A DNA stretch of 64,000 nucleotides, from contig LFER01000042.1 of the NCBI GenBank assembly GCA_001510135.1, forward strand, positions 62,001 to 126,000, written 5' to 3'. The notes below the pieces were generated by a model. It did not search any database. It was not told the DNA's origin and was given only the letters and a program-made list of their open reading frames with translations. Positions 30,380 to 40,158 of this stretch are shown piece after piece. A program made the translations under genes and the position numbers. This DNA is from Alphaproteobacteria bacterium casp-alpha6. GTDB taxonomy: Bacteria; Pseudomonadota; Alphaproteobacteria; Rhodobacterales; Rhodobacteraceae. Positions within the stretch are counted from its first letter, which is position 1. The number at the start of each line of letters is the position of its first letter.

Positions 30380-31537
30380 TTACCATACCACTGGCACCTT
30401 GACCGGTCCACGAAAGGCCCAACCGCTAAAATCAACTGGGCCACTTAATGCCATTTTCGGAAAAGCCTCCATAATCATTGGGAGCGCCACATTGACGATC
30501 AAAGATCGCGATGCCCAAGCGCCTGCGCAGAAATGTGGTCCGGCTCCAAAGGGCACGGATTTGCTGGTATCTCGCCAGGGATTAAAGAGATTTGGGTCTT
30601 CAAAGTAGGTTTCATCACGGTTTGCAGATGCAAACATCAAAAAAACTCGGTCTTCCGGCTGAAAGTCGATACCATTGTAACGATAGGGTTTTGCGATGCG
30701 CCGCGGGGACATTCCAATGGGAGAAATCCAACGTGTGAATTCTTCGAAAACCTGAAGATAGCCAAGTGTTCCGCTCTGTAGGGCGTGCTGCACCTCTGGT
30801 CTTTCTAAAAGAGCCCAAAGAATGCCGGCAATAGCGTCTCGCGGTTCGTTCTGGCCACCAGAGATGGCCAGTTTCACATTGGCGCGCAGTTGTGCGTCGC
30901 TTAACCCGGCGCGGCACTGGACAGCAATCAAAGACATATCACTGTCCTCAATTCCTTTGGAAATACAATCTGTGATGTGGTCGTCTATTGAGGCGGTACA
31001 ATCGTGACATCGCGCCTCAACTTCCGGATCTCCCGTGTAATTGGCGCAACCATCAATCATTCCCTGACTGACTCTATCCATCTCTTGCCATGTCATTTGC
31101 GTCAGTCCAGTCATGGCCTTCAAGGCTTCACCACTTACTGGCATTGCAAAATCTTTCACAAGGTCCGCAGTTTTGAGCGGGGTGAGCGTGTTTAACACGT
31201 CTTGTGTTGCGGCCTTAAATTGGGCTTCCCATACTGTTTGCACAGTTTTTGGCGACAGGGTTGGGAAGATCGCCTTGCGTTCTATCTGATGGGCCTCACC
31301 GTCTTTGCGCATCATGTTCTGCCCCATTAATTTGGTCATCAGACCATCGGGCTGATCAGAGGAAAATACGTCAATTTTTTTCTCAAGGGTGAAGACATCA
31401 TCGCGTTTGGTAATCAAGACAGCGTCCAAAGCCGGCACATAGGCGATTGGGCAGGTCGCGCGCATCCGTTCTAAGAAAGGATAAGGGTCCTTGTGAAACG
31501 CGGCGGTATCGATATCGAATACTGGTGCGTTAGACAT
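30380..31537 (-). CDS. Cytochrome P450
   Basis: A 385-residue soluble bacterial P450. The heme-binding motif is FGAGPHFCAGAWASR (FxxGxxxCxG, Cys near residue 343) and the ExxR pair is in EEFTRW. The I-helix reads AISGGQNEPRDAIAG, with the Asn-Glu-Pro in place of the more usual acid-Thr pair; this variant occurs in related P450s and might alter oxygen activation. GAGGAATACC precedes the ATG. Redox partners are not encoded nearby. Substrate unknown. It is upstream of pgsA-moaD-moaE and may share their transcript. Confidence 0.93.
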   Translation of the reverse strand: MSNAPVFDIDTAAFHKDPYPFLERMRATCPIAYVPALDAVLITKRDDVFTLEKKIDVFSSDQPDGLMTKLMGQNMMRKDGEAHQIERKAIFPTLSPKTVQTVWEAQFKAATQDVLNTLTPLKTADLVKDFAMPVSGEALKAMTGLTQMTWQEMDRVSQGMIDGCANYTGDPEVEARCHDCTASIDDHITDCISKGIEDSDMSLIAVQCRAGLSDAQLRANVKLAISGGQNEPRDAIAGILWALLERPEVQHALQSGTLGYLQVFEEFTRWISPIGMSPRRIAKPYRYNGIDFQPEDRVFLMFASANRDETYFEDPNLFNPWRDTSKSVPFGAGPHFCAGAWASRSLIVNVALPMIMEAFPKMALSGPVDFSGWAFRGPVKVPVVW

Positions 31538-31590
31538 AAGGTATTCCTCGGGTGTGCTATGAACACATTCTGCACGAATTATGGAGTATT

Positions 31591-31603
31591 GACCAGTCTG
31601 GTC
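31591..31603. promoter_or_regulatory. Palindrome upstream of the P450 gene, possible operator
   Basis: GACCAG-T-CTGGTC is a perfect 6+6 inverted repeat with a single central base, 54 bp upstream of the P450 start. A CATAAT that could be the -10 hexamer lies between the palindrome and the gene. The shape suits a TetR- or MarR-type dimer, but no regulator gene is adjacent. Confidence 0.4.
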
Positions 31604-31651
31604 CAGCCCGGTTTGCTCTAAATCTCAGCTTCACGCGATAAAAATCGGGGC

Positions 31652-32086
31652 TTAGAGCATGTTTTGAAGCGCTTGAACCGCCAACATATACCCCTGTGTC
31701 CCAACACCCACTATAATACCATCCGCGCGCAGAGAAATGTATGAATGATGACGGAATTCTTCCCGTTTGTGGATATTGGAAATATGTACTTCGATCACCT
31801 TACCTTCAAATGTGTTCAGTGCATCAAGAAGCGCGACCGACGTATGCGAATAAGCACCAGGGTTGATGATTATTGCGTCAGCGTTTTGGCGTGCTTCGTG
31901 TACCCAGTCGATCAGCTGGCCTTCCGAATTTGATTGAAATGCTTTCAGCGTCATACCTTGCGCGACAGCCACCTTGTTGCAGGTTTCTGCTATATCATCC
32001 AAGGTGTCTCGTCCGTAAATTTCTGGTTGACGCTGGCCCAGAAGGTTGAGGTTTGGACCATTCAAAAGATAAATGCGTTTGCCCAT
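31652..32086 (-). CDS. aroQ: 3-dehydroquinate dehydratase, type II
   Basis: A 144-residue dodecameric enzyme of the shikimate pathway. It has the N-terminal [19 protein letters not shown] with the catalytic-Tyr loop, the [16 protein letters not shown] motif, [18 protein letters not shown], and [20 protein letters not shown] with the catalytic His. The ATG at 32086 has AGGAG upstream. Same strand as uppP, 47 bp downstream of it. Confidence 0.96.
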   Translation of the reverse strand: MGKRIYLLNGPNLNLLGQRQPEIYGRDTLDDIAETCNKVAVAQGMTLKAFQSNSEGQLIDWVHEARQNADAIIINPGAYSHTSVALLDALNTFEGKVIEVHISNIHKREEFRHHSYISLRADGIIVGVGTQGYMLAVQALQNML

Positions 32087-32133
32087 AGCCAATCTCCTAT
32101 TGTTCTTCACGCCAGACTGCGTTCTGCTTCCTT

Positions 32134-32940
32134 TTAGGCATATGCCCACCAAATTAAAAGAGCCCCGAATAGAACTCTGTAAATCACATAGGGCGTAAAG
32201 TTAACGCTCTTTACAAAATGCATCATGATGCTCAAAGCAATATAGGCTGAAATAGCCGCGAAAAGCGCAGCGATAGACCCGTCGCGAAGGCCCGCGAAAT
32301 TAGCGATGCGAAGGGCGTCAAACATGCCTAGCGTTGATGCAGCCAAAATAACTGGGATAGACATCAACATTGAAATGCGGGCGGCCTCTGACCGGCCATA
32401 CCCCAACAATCGCGCCCCGGTGATTGTGATCCCAGATCTTGACGTACCCGGAATGAGCGCTAAGGCCTGCCAGAGGCCGAGAATGACTGCTTCTTTCATT
32501 GTCCAGCTTTGCATTTCTCTGTGAACTGGGCCTTTTCTGTCTGCCCACCAAAGGACAATTCCAAATCCAAACATTGTCATGCCTATCAGGCCGACACTCT
32601 CGCGGAGGAGCAGATCAAAACCAAGAGTTTTCAGGGTAAGACCAAAGAGAATCGCAGGAACGGTGGCGATCAAAAGGCAAAGCGCGAGAAAGTCGTCCGA
32701 CGTTTTGATCTTGCCCCTGACGACGCCGAATGCTCCCTTATAAATGCGTCTGGTATCTTCTCGAAAATAAATCATCACCGCAATCAATGTCCCCAAATGG
32801 ACCGAAACGTCGATCAAGGGGCCCTGATCGTTGGCACCCGTTAGACTTGGAAACAGAATAAGGTGGGCGCTGGAGGAGATTGGAAGAAATTCTGTAACGC
32901 CTTGAATTATGGCAAGAAGGATCAAATGAAGAATAGGCAT
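32134..32940 (-). CDS. uppP: Undecaprenyl-diphosphatase
   Basis: A 268-residue membrane phosphatase recycling undecaprenyl pyrophosphate for cell-wall synthesis; loss or overexpression alters bacitracin sensitivity. The two family motifs are present: [17 protein letters not shown] near residue 14 and [17 protein letters not shown] near residue 165. About eight hydrophobic spans. Normal length. Confidence 0.96.
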   Translation of the reverse strand: MPILHLILLAIIQGVTEFLPISSSAHLILFPSLTGANDQGPLIDVSVHLGTLIAVMIYFREDTRRIYKGAFGVVRGKIKTSDDFLALCLLIATVPAILFGLTLKTLGFDLLLRESVGLIGMTMFGFGIVLWWADRKGPVHREMQSWTMKEAVILGLWQALALIPGTSRSGITITGARLLGYGRSEAARISMLMSIPVILAASTLGMFDALRIANFAGLRDGSIAALFAAISAYIALSIMMHFVKSVNFTPYVIYRVLFGALLIWWAYA

Positions 32941-33165
32941 GGACCATCTCAGGCAAAGGACAACGTGGTTTTAGCCCGTCTGTCACGCCTTCGAAAGCCT
33001 TCATTTAAATCCGAATCGGACCTAAAATAGTTGGCTTCTAATGCGGCAGCGCAATTCAGAGACTTGTTTTCTAAATAAAGGTCAGCATTAGTGTCTTTTC
33101 TAAAGTTGTTAATTCTTATATGAACGTCTCACGGTTCAAACCATAAAGAAAAGAAGGATGGTTGC
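32941..33165. other. Divergent promoter region between uppP and gltD
   Basis: 225 bp between divergent starts. AAGAAGGATGGTTGC just before 33166 gives the gltD ribosome binding site. No operator palindrome or riboswitch-like structure was recognised. Confidence 0.35.
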
Positions 33166-34629
33166 ATGTCTGAACAGCCCATGCTGAAGTTTGTTTCTCT
33201 GGAACGGGAAATGCCGCAAAAACGGTCGGCTGGCGAACGAGCGCAAGATTTCAGTGAAATCTACGCAGAATTTGCGCGTGAAAAGGCAGCAGAGCAAGCC
33301 AGTCGGTGTAGCCAGTGCGGGGTACCTTACTGCCAGTCGCATTGTCCATTGCACAATAATATTCCCGACTGGCTGATGTTGACGGCAGAGGGTCGGTTGC
33401 AAGAAGCATATGAGGTGTCGCAACAAACCAACAGCTTCCCGGAAATTTGTGGTCGGATCTGCCCACAGGATCGTCTTTGTGAAGGCAACTGTGTGATCGA
33501 AAACGCAGGCCACGGGACTGTCACCATCGGTGCTGTTGAAAAATACATCACCGATACAGCTTGGGAAGAAGGTTGGGTCAAACCGATCAAACCCGCTGTG
33601 GAATTGGATTATTCTGTTGGGATCATCGGCGCAGGCCCCGGGGGGCTTGCTGCGGCGGATAGATTACGCCGTAATGGCGTTCAAGTCACCATTTATGATC
33701 GCTATGATCGTGCCGGTGGTCTGTTAACCTACGGCATTCCGGGCTTTAAACTGGAAAAAGATGTCGTCAATAAACGCAACGCTCAGCTGATCGAAGGCGG
33801 TATCAAGCTTGAGCTCAACTGCGATATCGGGAAAGACATCACGTTCCAAGAACTTCGTGAAAAACATGATGCACTGGTCATAGCAACTGGGGTCTATAAG
33901 ATTCGTGACGTGGATGTTCCCGGCTCGGATCGCACAGGCGTTGTGCAGGCGCTTGATTATCTGACAGCCTCAAACAAAGTGAACTTTGGGGATAACGTGG
34001 CAGAATTTGACAGTGGTATGCTGGACGCGAACGGCAAAAAGGTCGTTGTCATAGGCGGCGGAGATACGGCCATGGATTGCGTACGCACCGCGGTACGTCA
34101 AGGCGCGACATCTGTGAAATGCATGTACCGCAGGGACCGCGCTAATATGCCCGGATCTCAAAGAGAGGTGCAAAATGCCGAAGAAGAAGGCGTGATTTTT
34201 GAATGGCTGTCAGCGCCCAAGGGCTTTATCGCTACATCAGAAATTCAGGCACTTTCAGATGCCAGTTCATTTGATGGACAGGTCAAGGCTGTTCATGGTT
34301 ACAAAATGCGACTTGGGGCACCTGATGCGACGGGTCGACGCGTTCCTGAACCCATAGAGGGAAGCGATTACGCAGAGGAGGCGGATTTGGTTATTAAAGC
34401 GCTGGGTTTCGAACCCGAGGACCTGCCAACTTTGTTCGATCAACCCGACCTTCCGGTAACGCGCTGGGGTACGATTAAGGCAGAATTTGAAACTGGTAAA
34501 ACGGCTATGGATGGCGTTTATGCGGTTGGCGATATCGTGCGCGGCGCCTCGCTTGTGGTTTGGGCGATACGTGACGGACGCGACACAGCCGATGCAATCC
34601 TAGATGATATGGGAAAGCTGCTTCTATAG
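33166..34629 (+). CDS. gltD: Glutamate synthase (NADPH), small subunit
   Basis: A 487-residue FAD and iron-sulfur subunit that feeds electrons from NADPH to GltB. N-terminal Cys-rich motifs CSQCGVPYCQSHCPLHNNIPDW and CGRICPQDRLCEGNC bind two 4Fe-4S clusters. FAD site GAGPGGLAAADRLRRNG is near residue 155; the NADPH site IGGGDTAMDCVRTAVRQG is near residue 292; the C-terminal ATG-like motif is GVYAVGDIVRGASLVVWAI. It precedes gltB by 133 bp. Confidence 0.96.
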   Translation: MSEQPMLKFVSLEREMPQKRSAGERAQDFSEIYAEFAREKAAEQASRCSQCGVPYCQSHCPLHNNIPDWLMLTAEGRLQEAYEVSQQTNSFPEICGRICPQDRLCEGNCVIENAGHGTVTIGAVEKYITDTAWEEGWVKPIKPAVELDYSVGIIGAGPGGLAAADRLRRNGVQVTIYDRYDRAGGLLTYGIPGFKLEKDVVNKRNAQLIEGGIKLELNCDIGKDITFQELREKHDALVIATGVYKIRDVDVPGSDRTGVVQALDYLTASNKVNFGDNVAEFDSGMLDANGKKVVVIGGGDTAMDCVRTAVRQGATSVKCMYRRDRANMPGSQREVQNAEEEGVIFEWLSAPKGFIATSEIQALSDASSFDGQVKAVHGYKMRLGAPDATGRRVPEPIEGSDYAEEADLVIKALGFEPEDLPTLFDQPDLPVTRWGTIKAEFETGKTAMDGVYAVGDIVRGASLVVWAIRDGRDTADAILDDMGKLLL

Positions 34630-34762
34630 CTGCCCAGTGAATGACACCAGATGATGCATGTCACGATCTTGAAACTGAAATTAACAGAAGGCCGGTGGAA
34701 AAGGGTGAATAGTTTTTTCTCTCAAAAGGCGGCTGAACCAAACACCGAGACAGGAGTTTGAA

Positions 34763-37700
34763 ATGACAAAATTTGATGAAAACTGGGAAGCGAAAGAAGC
34801 GGCAAAGCGCGCTTGGATGGCTGAGAACAGCTTGTACCGCGAAGAGGATGAACATGCCTCCTGTGGTGTGGGGCTTGTGGTCTCTATAAATGGAAAACCC
34901 AGCCGTAAAGTGGTCGAAAACGGAATTGCCGCGCTTAAGGCCGTATGGCACCGAGGCGCGGTTGATGCTGACGGAAAAACGGGGGATGGCGCTGGCATAC
35001 ATGTGCAAATCCCTGTGCCTTTTTTCTATGACCAAATTCGCCGTACCGGTCATGAACCGCGCAAAGGTGAACTGATCGCTGTGGGGCAGGTCTTTTTGCC
35101 GCGCACCAATTTCGGAGCGCAGGAAACCTGCCGGACGATCGTGGAAAGTGAAGTTTTGCGCATGGGCTACTACATCCATGGATGGCGCCATGTTCCCGTC
35201 GAGATTGAATGTCTCGGTGAAAAGGCTAATGCGACCCGACCTGAGATTGAACAAATCCTGATCAGCAATTCCAAAGGTGTCGATGAAGAAACATTTGAGC
35301 GTGAACTCTACGTTATTCGCCGTCGCATCGAAAAAGCCTCAATCGCAGCTGGGGTCAGCGGGCTCTATATTGCATCAATGTCTTGTCGTTCCATCATCTA
35401 TAAAGGAATGATGTTGGCAGAACAGGTGGCGGTGTTTTACCCTGACCTTCAGGATGAACGTTTCGAGAGCGCTTTTGCAATCTATCATCAACGCTACTCC
35501 ACCAATACATTTCCACAGTGGTGGTTGGCCCAGCCGTTCCGCATGTTGGCCCACAACGGTGAGATCAATACGCTCAAGGGAAATATGAACTGGATGAAAA
35601 GCCATGAGATTCGCATGGCAAGTGCGACCTTTGGGGACATGGCGGAGGACATCAAGCCAATCATCCCGCATGGATCCTCTGATTCTGCCGCCCTTGATGC
35701 CGTATTTGAAATGATGGTGCGCGCGGGTCGGAACGCGCCGATGGCCAAAACAATTCTCGTTCCAGAAAGCTGGTCAAAGCAAGGTGATGACCTTCCCCAA
35801 AGCTGGCGGGACATGTATTCCTATTGCAATTCGGTGATGGAACCTTGGGACGGCCCCGCTGCTCTTGCCATGACCGACGGGCGCTGGGTCTGCGCTGGGC
35901 TTGACCGAAACGGCCTTCGCCCGATGCGCTATGTGGTGACGGGTGACGGACTTCTAATTGCCGGCTCAGAGGCCGGCATGGTGCCCGTGGACGAAGCAAC
36001 CGTGCGCGAAAAAGGAGCGCTTGGACCTGGTCAGCTTTTGGCGGTCGATATGGCAGAAGGAAAGCTCTATCACGATGCAAAAATCAAAGATAAACTTGCC
36101 GCCTCTCAACCCTTCGGAAGCTGGATCACAAAGATAAATGAATTGGATGACGCGCTCGCAAATATAACAGAGAAAGCGTTTTTCACCGGTGAAGATCTGC
36201 GCCGCCGTCAAATCGCGGCGGGCTACACCATCGAAGAGTTGGAACATATTTTGACCCCAATGGTTGAAACCGGCAAAGAAGCCTTGGCTTCGATGGGTGA
36301 TGACACACCCAGTGCGGTTCTTTCAAAAAAATACCGACCGCTATCGCATTATTTCCGCCAGAATTTTTCACAGGTGACCAACCCGCCGATTGACAGCCTG
36401 CGCGAATTTCGCGTGATGAGCCTTAAGACACGCTTTGGAAACCTGAAAAACGTGCTTGATGAAAGCAGCCCCCAGTCAGAAATCCTTGTTCTGGAATCAC
36501 CCTTCGTCGGGAATGCGCAATGGGAAACTTTAAAAGAGAATTTTGACGCGGAGCCCATTGAAATTGATTGTTCCTTTGACAAAAACGCCGGACCAAACGC
36601 GTTGCAAGACGGGCTGGAACGTATTCGCGCTGAGGCTGAGGATGCTGTGCGCTCCGGTTCAGGCCATCTCGTGCTGACAGACCATTTGTCTAACGCTGAT
36701 CGTGTTGCGATGCCTATGATTTTGGCCACCTCTGCTGTGCACAGCCATTTGACGCGCAAAGGATTGCGGACGTTCACGTCAATCAATGTGCGCTCCGCTG
36801 AATGTATTGATCCGCATTACTTTGCCGTTTTGGTTTCTGCAGGTGCAACAATTGTAAACGCCTATCTTGCCGAAGACAGTATCGCGGATCGCATTGAGCG
36901 CGGGCTTTTGGATGGCACACTTAGCGAAGCAATGCAGCGGTATCGCACCGCCATTGATCAGGGGCTGTTGAAAATCATGTCCAAAATGGGGATTTCCGTA
37001 ATTTCCTCTTATCGGGGTGGTTTGAATTTCGAAGCGGTCGGATTATCCCGTGCAATGTGCGCGGAATATTTCCCGGGTCTTATCAGTCGCATTTCTGGCA
37101 TTGGTGTGAGCGGGGTGCAGAAAAAAGCCGTGGAAGTTCATGACAATGCTTGGTCTGGTCAAGCGGACTTTCTTCCAATGGGGGGATTTTACAAATCCCG
37201 GAAATCTGGGGAAACCCACGCTTGGGAAGCACAGACGATGCATATGATGCAGGCGGCCTGTAATCGGGCAAGCTATGACCTGTGGAAACAATATTCGGCA
37301 CGGATGCAGGCAAATCCTCCGATCCATCTGCGTGATTTGCTGGCAATTAAACCGCTTGGAGCGCCAGTGCCATTGGATGAGGTGGAAAGCATCACATCTA
37401 TTCGCAAACGTTTTGTGACGCCCGGTATGTCGCTTGGTGCGCTTAGTCCGGAGGCACACAAAACGCTGAACGTTGCGATGAACCGCATCGGGGCAAAGTC
37501 TGACAGCGGTGAAGGCGGAGAAGATCCCGCACATTTCCATCCGGAACCTAATGGTGACAATCCTTCGGCCAAGATCAAGCAGGTCGCCTCTGGCCGCTTT
37601 GGCGTGACGGCGGAGTACCTCAACCAATGCGAGGAGCTGGAGATCAAAGTTGCCCAAGGTGCAAAACCAGGTGAAGGGGGGCAGTTGCCGGGGATGAAGG

Positions 37701-39301
37701 TCACCGACCTCATCGCGCGCCTGCGTCATTCAACAAAAGGTGTGACGTTGATTTCGCCACCGCCTCACCATGATATTTATTCCATCGAAGATCTGGCCCA
37801 GCTGATTTATGATCTCAAACAGATCAATCCGCGCTGCAAAGTGACGGTGAAACTGGTTGCATCGTCGGGTGTCGGCACAATTGCCGCGGGGGTCGCAAAG
37901 GCCGAAGCAGACGTTATTCTGATTTCAGGACACAATGGTGGCACAGGGGCCTCTCCGGCTACGTCGATCAAATTTGCAGGTCTGCCATGGGAAATGGGCC
38001 TGACAGAGGCGCATCAGGTTTTGGCGATGAACAACTTGCGCGACCGGATCACCCTGCGGACTGATGGGGGATTGCGCACGGGCCGTGATATCATCATGGC
38101 TGCCATGATGGGCGCCGAAGAATATGGTATCGGCACTGCAGCATTGATTGCGATGGGCTGTATCATGGTCCGCCAGTGCCAATCCAACACTTGTCCGGTG
38201 GGCGTATGCACACAGAAAGAAGAACTACGGGCAAAATTTACGGGCAATGCAGACAAAGTTGTGAACCTCATCACTTTCTACGCACAGGAAGTCCGGGAAA
38301 TCTTGGCAAGCATCGGCGCGCGGTCCATTGATGACATCATAGGACGCGCAGATCTGTTGAGCCAAGTGAGCCGTGGGGCAGATCATCTAGATGATCTTGA
38401 CCTGAACCCGCTTCTGATAACGGTGGATGGGGCCGATAAAATTGTTTACAACCGCGATCGTGACAGAAACCCAGTACGCGAAACACTTGACAAGGAAATT
38501 GTAGCAGATGCGGCACGGTTCCTGAATGACGGTGAAAAAATGCAGCTGAGTTATTCGGTCCAAAATACGCATCGCACAGTGGGCACAAGAACCTCCAGCC
38601 ATATTGTACGAAAATTCGGGATGCGTAACGATCTGCAACCTGATCACTTGACAGTCAAACTGAAAGGAAGTGCCGGTCAGTCTCTTGGTGCTTTTGCAAC
38701 CCGTGGTTTAAAGCTTGAAGTGTCAGGGGACGCCAATGATTATGTGGGCAAAGGGCTTTCGGGAGGTACCATCGTTGTGCGCCCGAGCATGTCAAGCCCA
38801 TTGGTGGCGGCAGAAAATACCATCATTGGCAACACGGTGCTTTACGGAGCAACCGATGGATATCTTTTTGCCTCCGGTCGTGCCGGAGAGAGGTTCTGCG
38901 TAAGAAATTCAGGTGCAAAGGTTGTTGTCGAAGGTTGTGGCAGTAATGGGTGTGAGTACATGACCGGCGGGGTAAGCGTGGTACTTGGCACAATAGGGGC
39001 CAATTTTGGTGCCGGCATGACAGGCGGCATGGCTTATCTTTATGACCCTGAGGGCGTGGCGCATAAAATGCTCAATATGGATACGCTTGTGACCTGTCCC
39101 GTAAGCGTTGAACATTGGGAAACGCAGCTGAAGGACCTGATTGAGCGACATGCTCAAGAAACCGGTAGTCTCAAAGCAGTCAATATCTTGCAGCACTGGG
39201 AAACTGAGCTTTCGAATTTCGTTCAAATTTGTCCAAAAGAGATGTTGGTGCATCTGCCCCATCCTCTTTCAAAAGTACCTGAAAGTATTCCAGCGCAGTA
39301 A
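34763..39301 (+). CDS. gltB: Glutamate synthase (NADPH), large subunit
   Basis: A 1512-residue subunit converting glutamine and 2-oxoglutarate to two glutamates. The nucleophile is Cys in HASCGVGLV at residue 34, exposed after removal of a short propeptide. The central and FMN domains contain GEGGEDPAHFHPE and ISGHNGGTGASP. The 3Fe-4S motif CIMVRQCQSNTCPVGVC follows C-x5-C-x4-C. The C-terminal GXGXG beta-helix (LSGGTIVVRPSM, MTGGVSVVLG) is intact. AGGAG lies upstream. Together with glutamine synthetase it assimilates ammonium. Confidence 0.97.
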   Translation: MTKFDENWEAKEAAKRAWMAENSLYREEDEHASCGVGLVVSINGKPSRKVVENGIAALKAVWHRGAVDADGKTGDGAGIHVQIPVPFFYDQIRRTGHEPRKGELIAVGQVFLPRTNFGAQETCRTIVESEVLRMGYYIHGWRHVPVEIECLGEKANATRPEIEQILISNSKGVDEETFERELYVIRRRIEKASIAAGVSGLYIASMSCRSIIYKGMMLAEQVAVFYPDLQDERFESAFAIYHQRYSTNTFPQWWLAQPFRMLAHNGEINTLKGNMNWMKSHEIRMASATFGDMAEDIKPIIPHGSSDSAALDAVFEMMVRAGRNAPMAKTILVPESWSKQGDDLPQSWRDMYSYCNSVMEPWDGPAALAMTDGRWVCAGLDRNGLRPMRYVVTGDGLLIAGSEAGMVPVDEATVREKGALGPGQLLAVDMAEGKLYHDAKIKDKLAASQPFGSWITKINELDDALANITEKAFFTGEDLRRRQIAAGYTIEELEHILTPMVETGKEALASMGDDTPSAVLSKKYRPLSHYFRQNFSQVTNPPIDSLREFRVMSLKTRFGNLKNVLDESSPQSEILVLESPFVGNAQWETLKENFDAEPIEIDCSFDKNAGPNALQDGLERIRAEAEDAVRSGSGHLVLTDHLSNADRVAMPMILATSAVHSHLTRKGLRTFTSINVRSAECIDPHYFAVLVSAGATIVNAYLAEDSIADRIERGLLDGTLSEAMQRYRTAIDQGLLKIMSKMGISVISSYRGGLNFEAVGLSRAMCAEYFPGLISRISGIGVSGVQKKAVEVHDNAWSGQADFLPMGGFYKSRKSGETHAWEAQTMHMMQAACNRASYDLWKQYSARMQANPPIHLRDLLAIKPLGAPVPLDEVESITSIRKRFVTPGMSLGALSPEAHKTLNVAMNRIGAKSDSGEGGEDPAHFHPEPNGDNPSAKIKQVASGRFGVTAEYLNQCEELEIKVAQGAKPGEGGQLPGMKVTDLIARLRHSTKGVTLISPPPHHDIYSIEDLAQLIYDLKQINPRCKVTVKLVASSGVGTIAAGVAKAEADVILISGHNGGTGASPATSIKFAGLPWEMGLTEAHQVLAMNNLRDRITLRTDGGLRTGRDIIMAAMMGAEEYGIGTAALIAMGCIMVRQCQSNTCPVGVCTQKEELRAKFTGNADKVVNLITFYAQEVREILASIGARSIDDIIGRADLLSQVSRGADHLDDLDLNPLLITVDGADKIVYNRDRDRNPVRETLDKEIVADAARFLNDGEKMQLSYSVQNTHRTVGTRTSSHIVRKFGMRNDLQPDHLTVKLKGSAGQSLGAFATRGLKLEVSGDANDYVGKGLSGGTIVVRPSMSSPLVAAENTIIGNTVLYGATDGYLFASGRAGERFCVRNSGAKVVVEGCGSNGCEYMTGGVSVVLGTIGANFGAGMTGGMAYLYDPEGVAHKMLNMDTLVTCPVSVEHWETQLKDLIERHAQETGSLKAVNILQHWETELSNFVQICPKEMLVHLPHPLSKVPESIPAQ

Positions 39302-39310
39302 TTGAAACAT

Positions 39311-39344
39311 TCATCGGGTCCAGACCCTAATCTGGACCCGATGA
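39311..39344 (+). terminator. Strong hairpin after gltB
   Basis: A perfect 14 bp stem, TCATCGGGTCCAGA (39311-39324) and its complement (39331-39344), with a six-base loop, starts nine bases after the gltB stop. No U run follows, so it may protect the mRNA 3' end or act with Rho rather than as a classic intrinsic terminator. Confidence 0.65.
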
Positions 39345-39492
39345 GAGTGCAAAAGTGCTCCTTTAGTAACCCGTTTGTGGTATGAAATGGCAACATTGAG
39401 AAAATTTCCCTGCGGGAAAACACATTTCCAGCATTGAAATCATGCGGTTAAATGGGCATTGATAACACGGCATCAAAGACCGGAATAATTTC

Positions 39493-40158
39493 ATGCTCAG
39501 GCTCTATCACTTCGCTCTGTCTCCTTTCTCAAGAAAAGTAAGGCTTTGCCTTGCGGAAAAGAAAATTGAGGTTGAACTGGTCGAAGAAAAATATTGGGAA
39601 CAATCCGCTGAATTTCTCCGCCGCAGTCCGGCAGGGCGTGTCCCTATATTGCGTGTTGACGGGCGCAATCTGACCGAAAGCCTACCGATTTGCGAATATT
39701 TGGAAGAAATCTATCCTGATCCAATGCTTATTCCAACGGGCACTGAAGAGCGTTACGAGGTGCGCCGGCTGGTCAATTGGTTTGACGAAAAGTTTTACAG
39801 CGAAGTCTCTCAAAAGCTATTGCGGGAACGCTTAATCAAAAAGATTTCCGGTGCGGGTTTTCCAGACAGTAAAAACGTCAAAGAAGGTGCAAAGCGGATT
39901 AAATATCATCTTGATTATATGACATGGCTATTGGACCGACGGCGCTGGCTTGCGGGTGATGTAATGACGTTGGCAGATTTTGCTGCTGCATCGCATCTGT
40001 CCTGCTTGGATTACATTTCGGATGTGGATTGGAACCGCTCAGCAGTGGTCAAAGATTGGTATGCAAAGATCAAATCCCGCCCGGCATTCCGCAGCATTCT
40101 GGCCGATCAAGTTCCTGGATTTCCGCCCCCCCGCCATTACAACGATCTGGACTTCTGA
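39493..40158 (+). CDS. Glutathione S-transferase family protein
   Basis: A 221-residue cytoplasmic protein with an N-terminal thioredoxin-fold domain ([22 protein letters not shown], glutathione-binding [15 protein letters not shown] near residue 63). A helical C-terminal domain follows ([29 protein letters not shown]). The thioredoxin-like SPFSRK site has Ser where some classes have Cys. Substrate unknown; many such proteins detoxify or serve as peroxidases. Its stop overlaps the queG start (TGATG), suggesting cotranscription. Confidence 0.9.
   Translation: MLRLYHFALSPFSRKVRLCLAEKKIEVELVEEKYWEQSAEFLRRSPAGRVPILRVDGRNLTESLPICEYLEEIYPDPMLIPTGTEERYEVRRLVNWFDEKFYSEVSQKLLRERLIKKISGAGFPDSKNVKEGAKRIKYHLDYMTWLLDRRRWLAGDVMTLADFAAASHLSCLDYISDVDWNRSAVVKDWYAKIKSRPAFRSILADQVPGFPPPRHYNDLDF

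Noticed and set aside
33125-33150. T-loop-like GGTTCAAACC resembling part of a tRNA
   Set aside because: No acceptor, D or anticodon stem could be built around it; it is a short self-complementary stretch upstream of gltD.
37043-37729. Long antisense frame (228 codons) within gltB
   Set aside because: gltB is continuous and highly conserved here; the antisense frame has Cys/His/Arg-rich shadow composition and no ribosome binding site.
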